Under the pieces are notes generated by a model. It searched no databases and was not told where the DNA came from. It saw only the letters and a list, made by a program, of their open reading frames with translations. The position numbers and the translations under genes were made by a program. A stretch of 64,000 nucleotides of DNA from Batkoa obscura (taxonomy: Eukaryota; Entomophthoromycota; Entomophthoromycetes; Entomophthorales; Batkoaceae), in NCBI GenBank assembly GCA_030770535.1, contig JASVEC010000025.1, positions 124,001-188,000 of the forward strand, given 5' to 3'. The stretch's first letter is position 1. Each line of letters opens with the position of its first letter. Positions 1 to 11,119 of this stretch are shown piece after piece.

Positions 1-5
1 CCCCA
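1..5. repeat. Edge remnant of a family-M MITE
   Basis: The window opens with ccccat, the right-hand terminus seen in all family-M MITEs. The rest of the element would lie outside the window, so this is a weak call. Confidence 0.3.
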
Positions 6-90
6 TAATAAGAAATTAAAAATAAATTACTGTTATTTAAAAAATTAATTTAAAAAAGTGGATAATTTATTTATTTATTTATTATAGTTT

Positions 91-551
91 TGTGAAAGTT
101 GGTACTCAGTGGTAGGAGTTAAAAGCTACTCTTGCTTAATTAACTTGCCTTGAGTCGAACGGTCTTAGTTTATGTAACTAAGATAGACTTAACTTAATAG
201 AAATAGTACGTAATAAGCTATGAATTATGTAAACAAATACAATGGAAGATACTACTGTAAAATCTATATAAGATGTTGTCAGAAAGACTTAGTGACTTTA
301 TTAATAGTATGATATCAGGGAGTAATTCAGTTAAAAAGCCTCGAGTTATCATATTGAAGGATCTCTTTTATACTCCAATAAGTATGGATATTAAAAGGAG
401 ATAATATTCTTTACAATATGAAGTTATAAATTCTCGCAGCAAATCAAAATAAGGAACTCTGAATTGATTGTGTTTGAACTTGAGAATACAACAACTTAAG
501 TGATTGTTGTGTTATAATCAATCTGAGAGCTAAATAAAGCAATATTTCACA
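91..551 (+). repeat. LTR-like repeat, family L, copy 1 (fossil)
   Basis: This copy begins TGTGAAAGTTG and ends ATTTCACA, the shared ends of family L. TG...CA ends, a length of 360-500 bp and short target duplications at two other copies suggest a solo LTR. No internal retroelement coding region is visible. It matches the copy at 1533-2003 very closely but in the opposite direction, and it abuts a 3' fragment of transposon family A. It is a broken or solo relic. A short-TIR DNA element is the alternative reading. Confidence 0.6.
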
Positions 552-1210
552 CCAGTATTCGATAAATTAAAAGACCAACCCTAGCTTATTTTATAAAAAT
601 AACAGAGAATTTAAAAGCTTCAATATTCACTAAGCAAGCAAGTAATTTATTAAATAATAGAAATCAATTATTAAATATTAATATTACTTGAATTGTTAAT
701 AGCTAAGTTAATAAATAGTCAAAGAGCAAGTAATTGTAATAATAGATAAAAATTATTATCATATTGTTTATATTATATAAAAATAGTTAATTATAGTTTT
801 AAGGCTAACTACCCTTTTTATGCAGCTATTTATTAACTTGGTAATATATCAATAATATAATTATAACATTAAACTTATTTATTTAATAGCAAATCTGTAA
901 TATTAACTATAAAACAGTCAATGATAAGTATTTCCTAATGAAACCAAAAAAAACGTCCTCATATTACAACTTTATTAGTATCAATATATAGGTTGCATTA
1001 GTAAAAGCCTTACTAATCCTGGAATTTTATCAAATTTAATAAAAATTCTGCTAACTTATAACATAAGTTATAATAAAATAATTTAAAACTATGTTATAGA
1101 GTACTTTTGGTTTTTGATAAAAAATTTATTTTTATAAAATTCTAAGCAAAGTTTCTAAAGTATAAAATTTTTAAAAATTAAATAAAAAAATGAAACCAAT
1201 TCAAATATTT
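552..1210 (+). mobile_element. Family-A DNA transposon, 3' fragment (copy A1)
   Basis: This is a degenerate copy of the end of the transposase and the 3' untranslated region of family A (compare 23330-23973). It runs from the last transposase residues through the structured region downstream and stops near tgaaaccaattc, where the terminal inverted repeat is already decayed. It is the most diverged copy in the window. A short MITE-end remnant sits at about 938-962 inside it. No open frame remains. Confidence 0.75.
938..962 (-). repeat. Family-M MITE end remnant
   Basis: About 25 bp matching the terminal part of family M (aatgaaaccaaaaaaaacg...cctcat). It replaces a piece of family-A 3' sequence that other copies keep, so it looks like the scar of a MITE-related deletion. 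Confidence 0.4.
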
Positions 1211-1269
1211 TTATATAAAAAAACAAAAAAATAAAAAAACATAAAAACATAAAAATTAAAATAATATTT

Positions 1270-1366
1270 GGGGTGCGCTTTTTTGTTTAAGAATTTTACC
1301 AACAATCTTTCCACTCAAATAGCGCTTAAAAAATGGAAAAAACAATGAAGCCAAAAAAACACCCCC
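1270..1366 (-). mobile_element. Family-M MITE
   Basis: A 97-bp element running ggggtgc...cccc, with the conserved core caaatagcgcttaaaaaatg. It lies in reverse relative to the family orientation used here (ggggg-tgt-poly T at the left). It codes for no protein. Confidence 0.85.
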
Positions 1367-1532
1367 ATTATCTTTTTTATAAAAAATACAATTTATATAA
1401 TCATTTAATACAGGTAAAACACATAAGATTTAAATCTAAAATTTCTAATATATTTATTAAAGATAGTTATAACTTAATAATTAATAATTTTAATTTAATA
1501 TACTACTTAATTAAATAATATTTACCAGAAAC

Positions 1533-2003
1533 TGTGAAATATTGCTCTATTTAGCTCTATTTAGCTCTCAGATTGATTATAACACAACAATCACTTAAGT
1601 TGTTGTATTCTCAAGTTCAAACACAATCAATTCAGAGTTCCTTATTTTGATTTGCTGCGAGAATTTATAACTTCATATTGTAAAGAATATTATCTCCTTT
1701 TAATATCCATACTTATTGGAGTATAAAAGAGATCCTTCAATATGATAACTCGAGGCTTTTTAACTGAATTACTCCCTGATATCATACTATTAATAAAGTC
1801 ACTAAGTCTTTCTGACAACATCTTATATAGATTTTACAGTAGTATCTTCCATTGTATTTGTTTACATAATTCATAGCTTATTACGTACTATTTCTATTAA
1901 GTTAAGTCTATCTTAGTTACATAAACTAAGACCGTTCGACTCAAGGCAAGTTAATTAAGCAAGAGTAGCTTTTAACTTCGACCACTAAGTATCAACTTTC
2001 ACA
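1533..2003 (-). repeat. LTR-like repeat, family L, copy 2 (fossil)
   Basis: A reverse-strand copy that is nearly identical to the one at 91-551, so the two form a long inverted pair about 1 kb apart. Its 3' side in the window runs directly into the body of a family-M MITE. No coding capacity is seen. It is read as a solo LTR relic of fairly young age, judged by its similarity to copy 1. Confidence 0.6.
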
Positions 2004-2008
2004 CTTCA

Positions 2009-2085
2009 TTATTTTTTCCATTTTTTGAGCGCTATTTTAGTAGAAAGATTGTTAGTAAAATTCTTAAACACAAAAATACATCCCC
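2009..2085 (+). mobile_element. Family-M MITE, left end missing
   Basis: About 77 bp of the family body from ttcattattttttcc through the gcgctatt core to acatcccc. The left terminus has been lost at the junction with the family-L repeat at 1533-2003. Confidence 0.75.
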
Positions 2086-2089
2086 ATTA

Positions 2090-2187
2090 TGCTGAAGAAC
2101 CTCTTTTATACTCCAACTAGTTTTGTAAACAAGTTAAGTGATTATTATGCGATAATCAATCATAGAGCTGATAAACGATATTTCACA
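2090..2187 (+). repeat. LTR-like repeat, family L, 3' part (fossil)
   Basis: The last roughly 100 bp of family L, ending ATTTCACA, directly upstream of family-A transposon sequence. The whole-length transposon at 21112-23973 carries a longer family-L copy at the same place with the same flank, so this piece travelled with the transposon. Confidence 0.65.
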
Positions 2188-4188
2188 ATGTTTTATATTT
2201 TTTTATTAAAGTTTATTATTGATGATAACAAACTTAACCAAGCAATGTGTAAAATCAGTGCTCTAAAGGAAACAGGAAATAAAAACCAGCAAGTAGCATT
2301 ATTATCAACTATAGTCTTTAGTATATTTTTTTGGTGAATGTAAAAGTTTTGGATTTAGTATAAGTGTAGAAATCAATATAATTATTCAAAAATAATTAGT
2401 AATAATAAAATACCAACATTACAACCTATTATTAAAAATACAAAAAAAAATTAAAGATGGGCAAATTGAGATTATTATACAATATTTACTTTAATAATTT
2501 AACTATTTCATCAAGATTTAATAAAAAAAATAATGAAACCAAAAAAAACACCCTCATATATATTAGATAAAAGTAGAAGAATGATATACAGTAAGTATTT
2601 TAATGATTTAAAAGATAAAGCAGTAGCTAGGTCAACATTTTTCAAATATATACCAAATGATTTTAAAAATCCAGCAAGAAAAACAGATTTATGTAATATA
2701 TGTGCCCAGTATACAGTTAGAAAAAAGTTATTTGAAAATAAAATAAATACAACAAAGTGACAAAAAATAAAGCAGAGATAGAGGAATCTTTTAATAAAGA
2801 AAAAAGGTTATATAAATTACATGAATTTTGTGTTGATACTCAAAAAAACATACTTAATGAAACTATTGAAAAATTAAATAATAGAAGTTGTATAATAATT
2901 TTAGACTTTAAACAAAATATGGAAATAAAAATAAAACCAGATTTAATAAACCTAGATCATTATAACAAACAAGCTATATCAGTATTAGGGTTTGGCGTTT
3001 TGTATTTAAAAAACGATAAAACAATAGGCAAAGTTTATTTTGATTATTTATCTGAAATATCAAATCATGATTCAGCATATGCAGGAGATTGTTTGATTGA
3101 TTTAATATCTAAAGAGCCTTTATTTAAAAAGTTTACAAAAATTAATATATGGACAGATACAGGATATCATTTTAAATCTCAAGAGTTTTTACATTATGTA
3201 TTTGAAGAAATTTATAAAATAAATAGTAGTTTAAATATTGATCTTAATTTTTTTGCTGAGCATCATGGAAAAAGTATAGTTGATGGACATTTCGGAAATT
3301 TTTTACAATGGAAAAATAGCTTGAAGCATTAAGTAAAAGATATTAATCAACTAATTTCAAAATTTGAGATTTTTATTTGTGAACATAATAGAGTTAATAA
3401 CTCAACTGTCAATAATGGGAAAACAAATATAATTTTTAAAAAGTATGAAAGAAACAAAGATATAAAAAAAATAGTAAAAATAAAAGGTATTAAAAAGTAT
3501 TTACATTTTATTAAACGTGGTAATAAACTACACTGTTATCCAGTATCTGATAGATCAAAAAAAAGCGATATGATCTCAATTAAAGTTATAGAGTCTATAG
3601 AGGATAGAAAAATTAAAAGGTCAACCCCAGCTTATCTTACAAAAATAACTGAAAATTTAAAAGTTTCAATATTCAGTAAACAAGTAAGTAGCTTATTAGA
3701 TGATAGAAATCAATTATTAAATGTTGATATTACTTGAATTATTAATAGCTAAGTTAATAGATAGCCAAAGAGCAAGTAGTTGTAATAATAAGTAAAAACT
3801 ATTATTATACTGCTTGTGTTACATAGGGATGGTTAATTATAGTTTTGGGGCTAACCACTCCCTCCCATGCAGCTATTTATTAACTTAGCGATATATTAAT
3901 AATGTAATTATAACATTAAAATAATTTATTCATTTGATAGCAAATCTGCAGTGTTGAATATAAAACAGTTAATAATAAATATTTTTTAATAAAGCTTTAT
4001 AAAAACATATATTTATTTACATACTACAAATCTGATTACTATCACTATATAGACTATATTGGTAAAAGCCTTGGTAATTCAGGAATTTATATTAAATTTG
4101 ATAGAAATTCCGCTAACTTACAATATAAATTATAACAAAATAATTTAAAAATTGGATAAGAACATGAAACCAATTCGGACACCCCCCC
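2188..4188 (+). mobile_element. Family-A DNA transposon copy A2, 5' truncated, transposase broken
   Basis: The copy keeps most of the transposase region and a full 3' end finishing ccaattcggacaccccccc. The readable piece at 2757-3332 (191 codons, opening on a non-ATG triplet) carries the DDE-type blocks ILDFKQNM, IWTDTGYHF and FFAEHHGKSIVDGHFG. It then leaves frame after residues SLKH compared with the 328-codon version at 22454-23440. Its first part (2560-3290) matches copy A8 almost base for base, while 3290-3350 matches the A3/A4/A5 variant, so it is a mosaic. A MITE-end scar lies at 2532-2556. Not functional as it stands. Confidence 0.85.
2532..2556 (-). repeat. Family-M MITE end scar inside transposon A2
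   Basis: The run aatgaaaccaaaaaaaac...ctcatat is a MITE terminus fused to transposase sequence. The fusion point is a stretch (aaaaaataatga) present in both partners, which suggests a microhomology-mediated deletion. Confidence 0.5.
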
Positions 4189-4192
4189 AAAT

Positions 4193-4290
4193 GGGGATGT
4201 ATTTTTGTGTTTAAGAATTTTACTAACCATCTTTCCGCTGAAATAGCGCTTAAAAAATGGAAAAAATAATGAAACCAAAAAAACACCTCC
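4193..4290 (-). mobile_element. Family-M MITE
   Basis: 98 bp, ggggatgtatttttg...acacctcc, inserted immediately next to the right end of transposon A2 with only a few bases between. The core gaaatagcgcttaaaaaatg is present. Confidence 0.9.
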
Positions 4291-4640
4291 ATATCATTTT
4301 CTGATTTGATTTCAATATTAAACAATATTAATATATAATTTTTATTAAATAAACTTAAAAATAAAAAATACACAATAAAAAAGCTATAAAATATTAAAAG
4401 TTTATTATGTTTTAAACGCTAAATTAAAAAAGTACTAGGTATTTTAATAAGCTTATATAAAAAAACCCTATATAATATACTGATACAAAATTAAATATAA
4501 TTTATAGCTAATGAATATAACAGCTAATATAAAACATACCGAATAATAAAATTTTCATTCTAATTAATTATTTTTAATAGCTTTTCAAAAACTGAAATTT
4601 TTTATTAAAAATTTGAAATTATACCCTGTTTAAGTATTTA

Positions 4641-4736
4641 GGGATGTTTTTTGGCTTCATTATTTTTTCCATTTTTTAAGCGCTATTTGAATGGAAAGAT
4701 TGTTAGTGAAATCCTTAAACAAAAAAATACATATCC
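4641..4736 (+). mobile_element. Family-M MITE
   Basis: About 96 bp, gggatgttttttggcttc...acatatcc, with the core taagcgctatttgaatgg. The termini are slightly decayed, so it is one of the older copies. Confidence 0.8.
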
Positions 4737-5237
4737 ATTTAGACATTTTATTATATAATGATAAAAACAATTTGTCAATTATAACAATAAAACCTTTTTA
4801 AATTAACGTTTTTGTTCTTTATTCTTTTTTTTGAATTATTTTTTATTTGAACTAAACATGTTTAGCTATTTAGTATTAAAAGTAATGTTTATAAGCTAAA
4901 ACTTTAAACTAAATTTACTTTAACTGTTTATTTAATTTTTCTGAAAACTGGTTTATAAATCTATATTACAAAAAGCCCTTTAATAATATTTTAGACATTT
5001 ATTAAACTATGTATTTAATTGTTTTTAGCATCAGAAATAATGCCTATAAGCTCAAACCTTAAATTTAGTTGTAATTTTAGTTTATTTAATTATTATCCTA
5101 AAATTATATAAAATAATTTATATTTATTTGAAATTATCTTTTAGTTTTTTAACTTTAGAAGTATTATTATTGAACTAAACCCTACCTAACATCAATTTTT
5201 ACTAATAAGAGTAACTTTCTTTGCTTAAATTAAATGT
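4737..5237. other. AT-rich spacer without recognised content
   Basis: About 500 bp of low-complexity AT-rich DNA between a MITE and a family-L repeat. I see no gene, no tRNA and no repeat shared with the rest of the window. Confidence 0.5.
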
Positions 5238-5736
5238 TGTGAAAGTTGATACTCAGTGGTCGGAGTTAAAAGCTACTCTTGCTTAATTAACTTGCCTTGA
5301 GTTGAAGGGTCTTAGTTTATGTAACTAAGATAGACTTAACTTAATAAGAATAGTATGCAATAGGCTATGCAAAAGCTGTAAAACAAATATAATAGAAGAT
5401 ACCACTGCAGAACCTATGTAAGATGTTGTCAGAAAGACTTAGTGACTTTATTAATGATACGATGTCAGGGAGTAACTCAATTAAAAAAGTCCTGAGTTAT
5501 CATGTTGAAGAATCTCTTTTATACTCTAAAAAGTACGGATATTAAAACGAGAGGATATCATTCTTTGCAATGTGAAGTTAGAAATCCTCACAGCAAATCA
5601 AAACAAGGAACTCTGGATTGATTATACTACATAGTTCACGATTAAATTGATTACAAGACTACAAATAATCCTGTAAATAAGTTCAATGATTATTATCTTA
5701 TAATTAATCCGAGAGCTGATAAAGCAATATTTCACA
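5238..5736 (+). repeat. LTR-like repeat, family L, copy 3 (fossil)
   Basis: The longest copy, about 499 bp, from TGTGAAAGTTGATACTCAG to ATTTCACA. It abuts the 3' end of a reverse-strand family-A fragment at 5737. No matching target duplication is visible at its two sides, which fits later rearrangement. A solo-LTR relic is the best reading. Confidence 0.6.
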
Positions 5737-6571
5737 CGGATTAGCAAGGGTTTTACTAATATAACTTATATATTGGTATTAATCAAAGTTATAGTATGTA
5801 AATAAATATATGTTTTTATAAAGCTTTATTAAAAAATATTTATTATTAACTGCTTTATGGCCAACACTGCAAGGTTTGCTATCAAATAAATAAATTATTT
5901 TAATGTTATAATTACATTATATGAATATATTACCAAGTTAATAAATAGCTGCATAAGAGAGTAATTAGCTTTGAAACTATAAACTAACTATCTTTATATA
6001 ATGTAAGCAATGTAATAATAGTTTCTATTTATTATTACAGCTACTTGCTCTTTAACTATTTATTAACTTTAATTGAAATTATATCACTTTTTTTTCATCT
6101 ATCAGATACTAGATAGCAATGTAGTTTATTACCACGTTTAATAAAATGTAAATAGTTTCTAATACCTTGTATTTTTGTTACTTTTTTTGTATCTTTGTTT
6201 CTTTCATACTTTTTAAAAATTATATTTGTTTTCCCATTATTGACAGTTGAGTTATTAACTCTATTATGTTCACAAATAAAAATCTCAAATTTTGAAATTA
6301 GTTGATTAATATCTTTTACTTAATGCTTCAAGCTATTTTTCCATTGTAAAAAATTTCCGAAATGTCCATCAACTATACTTTTTCCATGATGCTCAGCAAA
6401 AAAATTAAGATCAATATTTAAACTACTATTTATTTTATAAATTTCTTCAAATATATAATGTAAAAATCCTTGAGATTTAAAATAATTTCCTGTATCTATT
6501 TATATATTAATTTTTGCAAACTTTTTAAGCAAAGGCTCCTTAGATATTAAATCAATCAAACAACCTCTTGC
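5737..6571 (-). mobile_element. Family-A DNA transposon, reverse 3' half (copy A3)
   Basis: A reverse-strand copy of the distal transposase and the 3' region. It is almost identical to 14830-15659 over some 830 bp, and both stop at the same MITE-filled site (cctcttgcatat). The terminal inverted repeat itself is lost at the family-L junction. The transposase portion has lost its frame. Confidence 0.8.
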
Positions 6572-6575
6572 ATAT

Positions 6576-6677
6576 GGGGATGCATTTTTGTGTTTAAGAA
6601 TTTCATTAATAATTTTTCCGCGCTATTTGAATGGAAAAATTATTAATGAAATTCTTAAACACAAAAAAACATCATCC
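6576..6677. mobile_element. Symmetric (palindromic) family-M MITE
   Basis: The left half (ggggatgcatttttg to tttttcc) and the right half (ggaaaaatt to acatcatcc) are both right-hand ends of family M, pointing outward from the central gcgctatttgaat. The two halves are inverted copies over about 40 bp, so the element can fold into a near-perfect hairpin. Normal family members have different left and right halves. Confidence 0.8.
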
Positions 6678-6986
6678 TCTATACATACATAATCCTGATT
6701 TTTTTTATATTTTTATATTTTTGTATTTAATAAATTAATTGGTTTAAAGTTAGTTATATATTAATGTCTTTTATTTTATTTTTATTTAATATAATAATCC
6801 AGTTTAAATTAAAGCTAATTGAAAAAATTATGAGCTAAATTATTCACTCATAATTTCCTAATAACTACTTTAAGCTATAATTGCTAACAATAGTAGTCAG
6901 TACATCCCATTATACTTTTAGATGCAATTTACTCAGAACTTTGACTCAAATTTATATTTAACTAATATAAATTTTAAATATAATAA

Positions 6987-7089
6987 GGGGGATGTATTTT
7001 TGTGTTTAAGAATTTTACTAACAATCTTTCCACTCAAATAATAGCGCTTAAAAAATGGAAAAAGTAATGAAACCAAAAAAGTATCCCCC
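6987..7089 (-). mobile_element. Family-M MITE with slightly longer core
   Basis: 103 bp, gggggatgtatttttg...tatccccc, with the core written caaataatagcgcttaaaa, three bases longer than usual. It ends at the start of the long degenerate region. Confidence 0.85.
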
Positions 7090-9805
7090 ATACATTAAGA
7101 TTGGGGTTGAAAATGTGAATAAAATAATTAAAATGAAAAAAATAAAATAACAAAAAATATTAACTATTAATGCAGTATCATAAATAATGTAAACAGTTTA
7201 TTAAAATGAAGTAAAAGTAAGTTATAAAATGGTAAAGCTAAAACTAAAACAGAGTACCATAAGGTAATAAAAATCTAATTAAGCTGAATAATGTCAATTA
7301 AACTTAAATAAATATTTACCATCACCGGTATACAGATGAAAAACAATGCATGAGATAACTACACCTAACAAAAATTCTGTAGTTAATTCTAGGTTAACGT
7401 AGTTAATCGAGTATAGAGTATAAAGCTGTATGGCCAAACATCAGAAAATGAACCATTTTGAAAGTGACCGGAAATGAAGAGCATCTCCCATTATTACCAT
7501 CTGGGTTCATGACATTTCATAAATTTCATTAAAGTTAAGCTATCAAACTTTATTAAATAATTTTTCTAATAATGGACATCTAAAATAGTGGAAAAAAATC
7601 AAAATTGATATATATTGCAATGTTTACAATTTGAGTCTATCCTTCTTGAAAGGTCTCTGTGTGTGTTTAAGTTTGAGATAGACTGGGTTTGTAATTCTTG
7701 GTGTAAAAAACGAATCAAAAAACTCAATCTGTCAACAGATATGTTTGTTTATTTTTGAATTTTAACAAATTGATTTGAACTATTAAAAATATAATATGAG
7801 TTTAATAAAATCATATTATAATTAGATCTAAATAATTTTCGCGTTTTATCCCTCAATATGTCATTTTGAACTTATCCATTATTAATATCGTGTGTTATTA
7901 TGATCTGAATAGGTAAAATCCTTTTGTATTTAAGAGTAATCATTTGTAATTGCATCAAATAAATTAAATACTCCTTATTTTGAATTGTAACTGCTAATTT
8001 AGCATATAAATCAGGTAGTTCATCATCACCTATGGTTTTTGAATGTGGTTTTACGTTTGAAATGAGCATGTTTGATTAAGAGATGGCCTCCTATATAAAA
8101 GAAATTATTAAAGTATGAACCCACTTTTTCTTCATAAATAATTTGGGGAAGATTTAGAGGCTTTTCCAATTGCTAAAGGCATTTTCTACTAACCATATTA
8201 TTTAACAATATAATTAATTATGCAATTTTAGGTTTTATGTTGATTTAAATACTATAGTATATAAAAGTAAAAATTATCACCAGAATTTCATACCACCTAT
8301 AATCATCGGCATTAGTTTTTGTAGATTTTTAATCTTAATTCTTATTGATCTATATTTGTCTGGTGGTGCAGATGTATATTTAAAAAGAATTGCAAAGCTG
8401 AGTAAATGTTTTTTGTTGAACCCTCAGTATAGAACGCATAAATGTTATTATGTATTGTGATAAGTATTGAAAAGTTGCTAACATGATTAATTTTGATATA
8501 TTTGTGACTACTGATTTTGAGTGTATCTTAAGTTTATTAATAAATGATTAGCTATCGTTATTATACACGAGTGTTTTTTAATTTAGTAATCAAATGATTT
8601 TAAAAAAAGGGGTCCATAAAGAAACAATGAAAGATGAAAAAAATAAAAGTTATTGATTAAAAGAAAGGGCGTAAAAATCTATTTTCCAAAAGTTAGTTAG
8701 TTACTTTTAAAATACAAAATCTTATAATTAAAAATCTTAGCTTTAATACTTTTTAGTATAACTTTTTTAAAGATGAGACCTGTAAACTACACATATACAA
8801 TCTTAACTTTTAGCTAAAAGCTTGGGAAGTTTTTTCAACAACCCCTGTTGTTTTAGTATTAATAATATGTGATCAGTTTATAGTGTATTAATTTAAAATG
8901 AATTAAATAATATCAAGCTCATATTTGAGCTTCTTTTTAAAGTTTTTGATTTTTAATGATTTTTTACTTTTTTTTATCAAGCTTTGAAATATTACCTTAC
9001 GCCTATAGTCAAACCCCGTATTTAATTTTAAATTTTTCATAATTAAAATTTTATTAAATCCTTTACCTAATGTAACGTGAATATGAGCCCAAGTAGAAAA
9101 ATTCCACATTATAAATTCTAAAATAATTTAACCAGTTTATGATAATTGGCAATTAAGATGTAGTGTTAGTATTTGTTGAATTAGTTCTGAAATACCATAT
9201 AGTTTTGGACGATGAATTATATCAATATGAGTTGCTTTTTTTAAAGAACAACTGCTTACAAATTAAATATTTTAAACGTTGATCAATATAAACAAACCGT
9301 CTTGGTTTTGTAATATTATTAAAAGGAATAAATTTGAGTTTTGCACATAAATTTGATTGAATAAACATTTAATCATTCATTTTAAGATCGAGTTTTTTCT
9401 GTCTACAAGATTTATAACATTATATAGGTACAATCCATATTTGTATACTAAGAATTCTTTTCTTCGAATGCTGAATTGGCATTAATTTCGATGAAACAAC
9501 CTACCCAAATGAATATTTAATATTTCGTCATTTATTGAAATTAGTTTAAGTAATTCGAAATTGTCTATAAGAATATCTTAGTTGAAATGTTTATTGTGTT
9601 ATGTGTTAGAAATAACTTTTTAAAATTGGAGCCGTTCAAAAAATCCATGTTTTCTGTGAATCCTTTAGTTTCTTGTAAATTATTTCCATATCTTCTGTTT
9701 TTTTGCCAATTAATACTATATATCATTAGCCGCTGCTAAGTGGTTTATGGAAACTAGATATGGTTTGTATCTAATCTTCGTACTCTTAAGTTTAGTCAAC
9801 AATAG

Positions 9806-9882
9806 GTCAATCGATATAGTCCACAGCACTTAGGGGTAGTGTGTGGGATCCCCGTGTTCGAATCCACTTTTGGATTGTATTC
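9806..9882 (+). other. tRNA-like fragment (pseudogene or SINE head)
   Basis: A segment carrying gttcgaatccac, which matches the RNA polymerase III B box and T loop (GTTCGAATC), with an A-box-like taggggtagtg about 40 bp upstream. The T stem pairs only as GTG/CAC with an enlarged loop and I could not close an acceptor stem, so it is not an intact tRNA gene. Confidence 0.3.
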
Positions 9883-10973
9883 ATTGATATGGCCATAAAA
9901 AGTTTTGACTTTATAATTTTTATGTGTAAAATTAAACTTTAATAAATTTATGAATTCATAAATTCTTTTGGAAAGTTAAGTCTTTAAGCTTTAATTAAAG
10001 ATTTCTAAGTTACAGAACTATAACCTTAGAAATATCTAAAGAGATAATAATGGATTTCTGATATTTAAATTCATCTATTATTGATTGTAATATTAAAATT
10101 AGTTCACGAATGATTTTGCCTTTGGTCAATAAAACCAAAACTTATGTTTTATATAAAAATATCTCCATTGTTAAACAAAATACTCTGGATCCTATTAACT
10201 AAAACTGAAGGCAATAACTTTCAATGGGGTTGTAATAAAGCTATTGGTCCAAACTATTGCATTGTACATCTCCTGACCAATTTTTACCTTTAGGTAGGGT
10301 ATAATTTCTATTTTTATAAATTGGATTTGGAAATATACTTGTTTTTATTATATTATTTAATTGAAACCAAATTTGATAAAACATTATTAGGTGCTTTTTT
10401 CCAAAACTTATTTGAACTCTTGATATTCCCCCTGGTGATTTTCTTATTTGGTAGTTTTGATTGAAATGATCAATTCAACTTACTTGCCTAAAACTGTTTC
10501 TTTCATAATATCATTAAAACACGTATTGCTTTTATTGTATTATGTTTAATATAATAATTTGATAGTTTGGTTTATAATTTGGATTTATAACCAAACATAA
10601 AATTTTTCGAAAATAGTTATAAATTTTGTTTATTACGATTTGTGGTTTTGCCAGCAACTCCATAATTTCTTCTCCACAAAATTCTTAATGTAAAGTTTAC
10701 TTTCAAGTGAATTCTCCCAAGTATTCTACTAAAAGCTACAAAAGATGTATCAAAAGATAACATTGAAATTTGTGCCTTGTCAATTTTATAATTTCTTTCG
10801 ATTATTCCTTTTTGACTATATTTTTTGAATTCTGTTTGATTTTGATACGTGTTTTTCCTATTTCTGTTGGCAAAACAATATTATTGACTAAAATTTCGTA
10901 AATGGTTAAATAAATCTTTTTCAATTGCTGATTTAGGAAATTTCGTTAATAAATTGATAACCAGACCCTTAAG

Positions 10974-11119
10974 TTAGTAACAGAGCACAAGCATTAATAG
11001 TTACGTTCTTTATTGATAATCACTTAATTCACAAATAATGAACCATTGGTAGATTATTTAACAATAAATTAAGTGATTATTAGTAAAGAATGTGGTGAAA
11101 TTAATACATGTGTTACTAA
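10974..11119. repeat. Hairpin element of about 146 bp
   Basis: Inverted arms: 24 bases at 11006-11029 (ttctttattgataatcac...) pair with 11067-11090 at 22 positions, and the outer ttagtaaca (10974-10982) pairs with tgttactaa (11111-11119). It looks like an isolated fold-back MITE of a family different from M. No other copy was noticed in the window. Confidence 0.55.

Noticed and set aside
4087-4373. Reverse open stretches of 63 and 86 codons (FFPFFKRYFSGK-like)
   Set aside because: They are read-through of a family-M MITE. The same peptide appears wherever the MITE is inserted in that direction (13253-13453, 18163-18351, 20660-20881), so it is not a gene family.
7872-8069. 65-codon reverse reading (SKTIGDDELPDLYAKLAVTIQ-like)
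   Set aside because: It looks protein-like, but no start context, splice partner or known domain could be found. At most a decayed fragment.
8903-9109. 68-codon reverse reading
   Set aside because: Isolated, lysine-rich and without motif or neighbouring exons.
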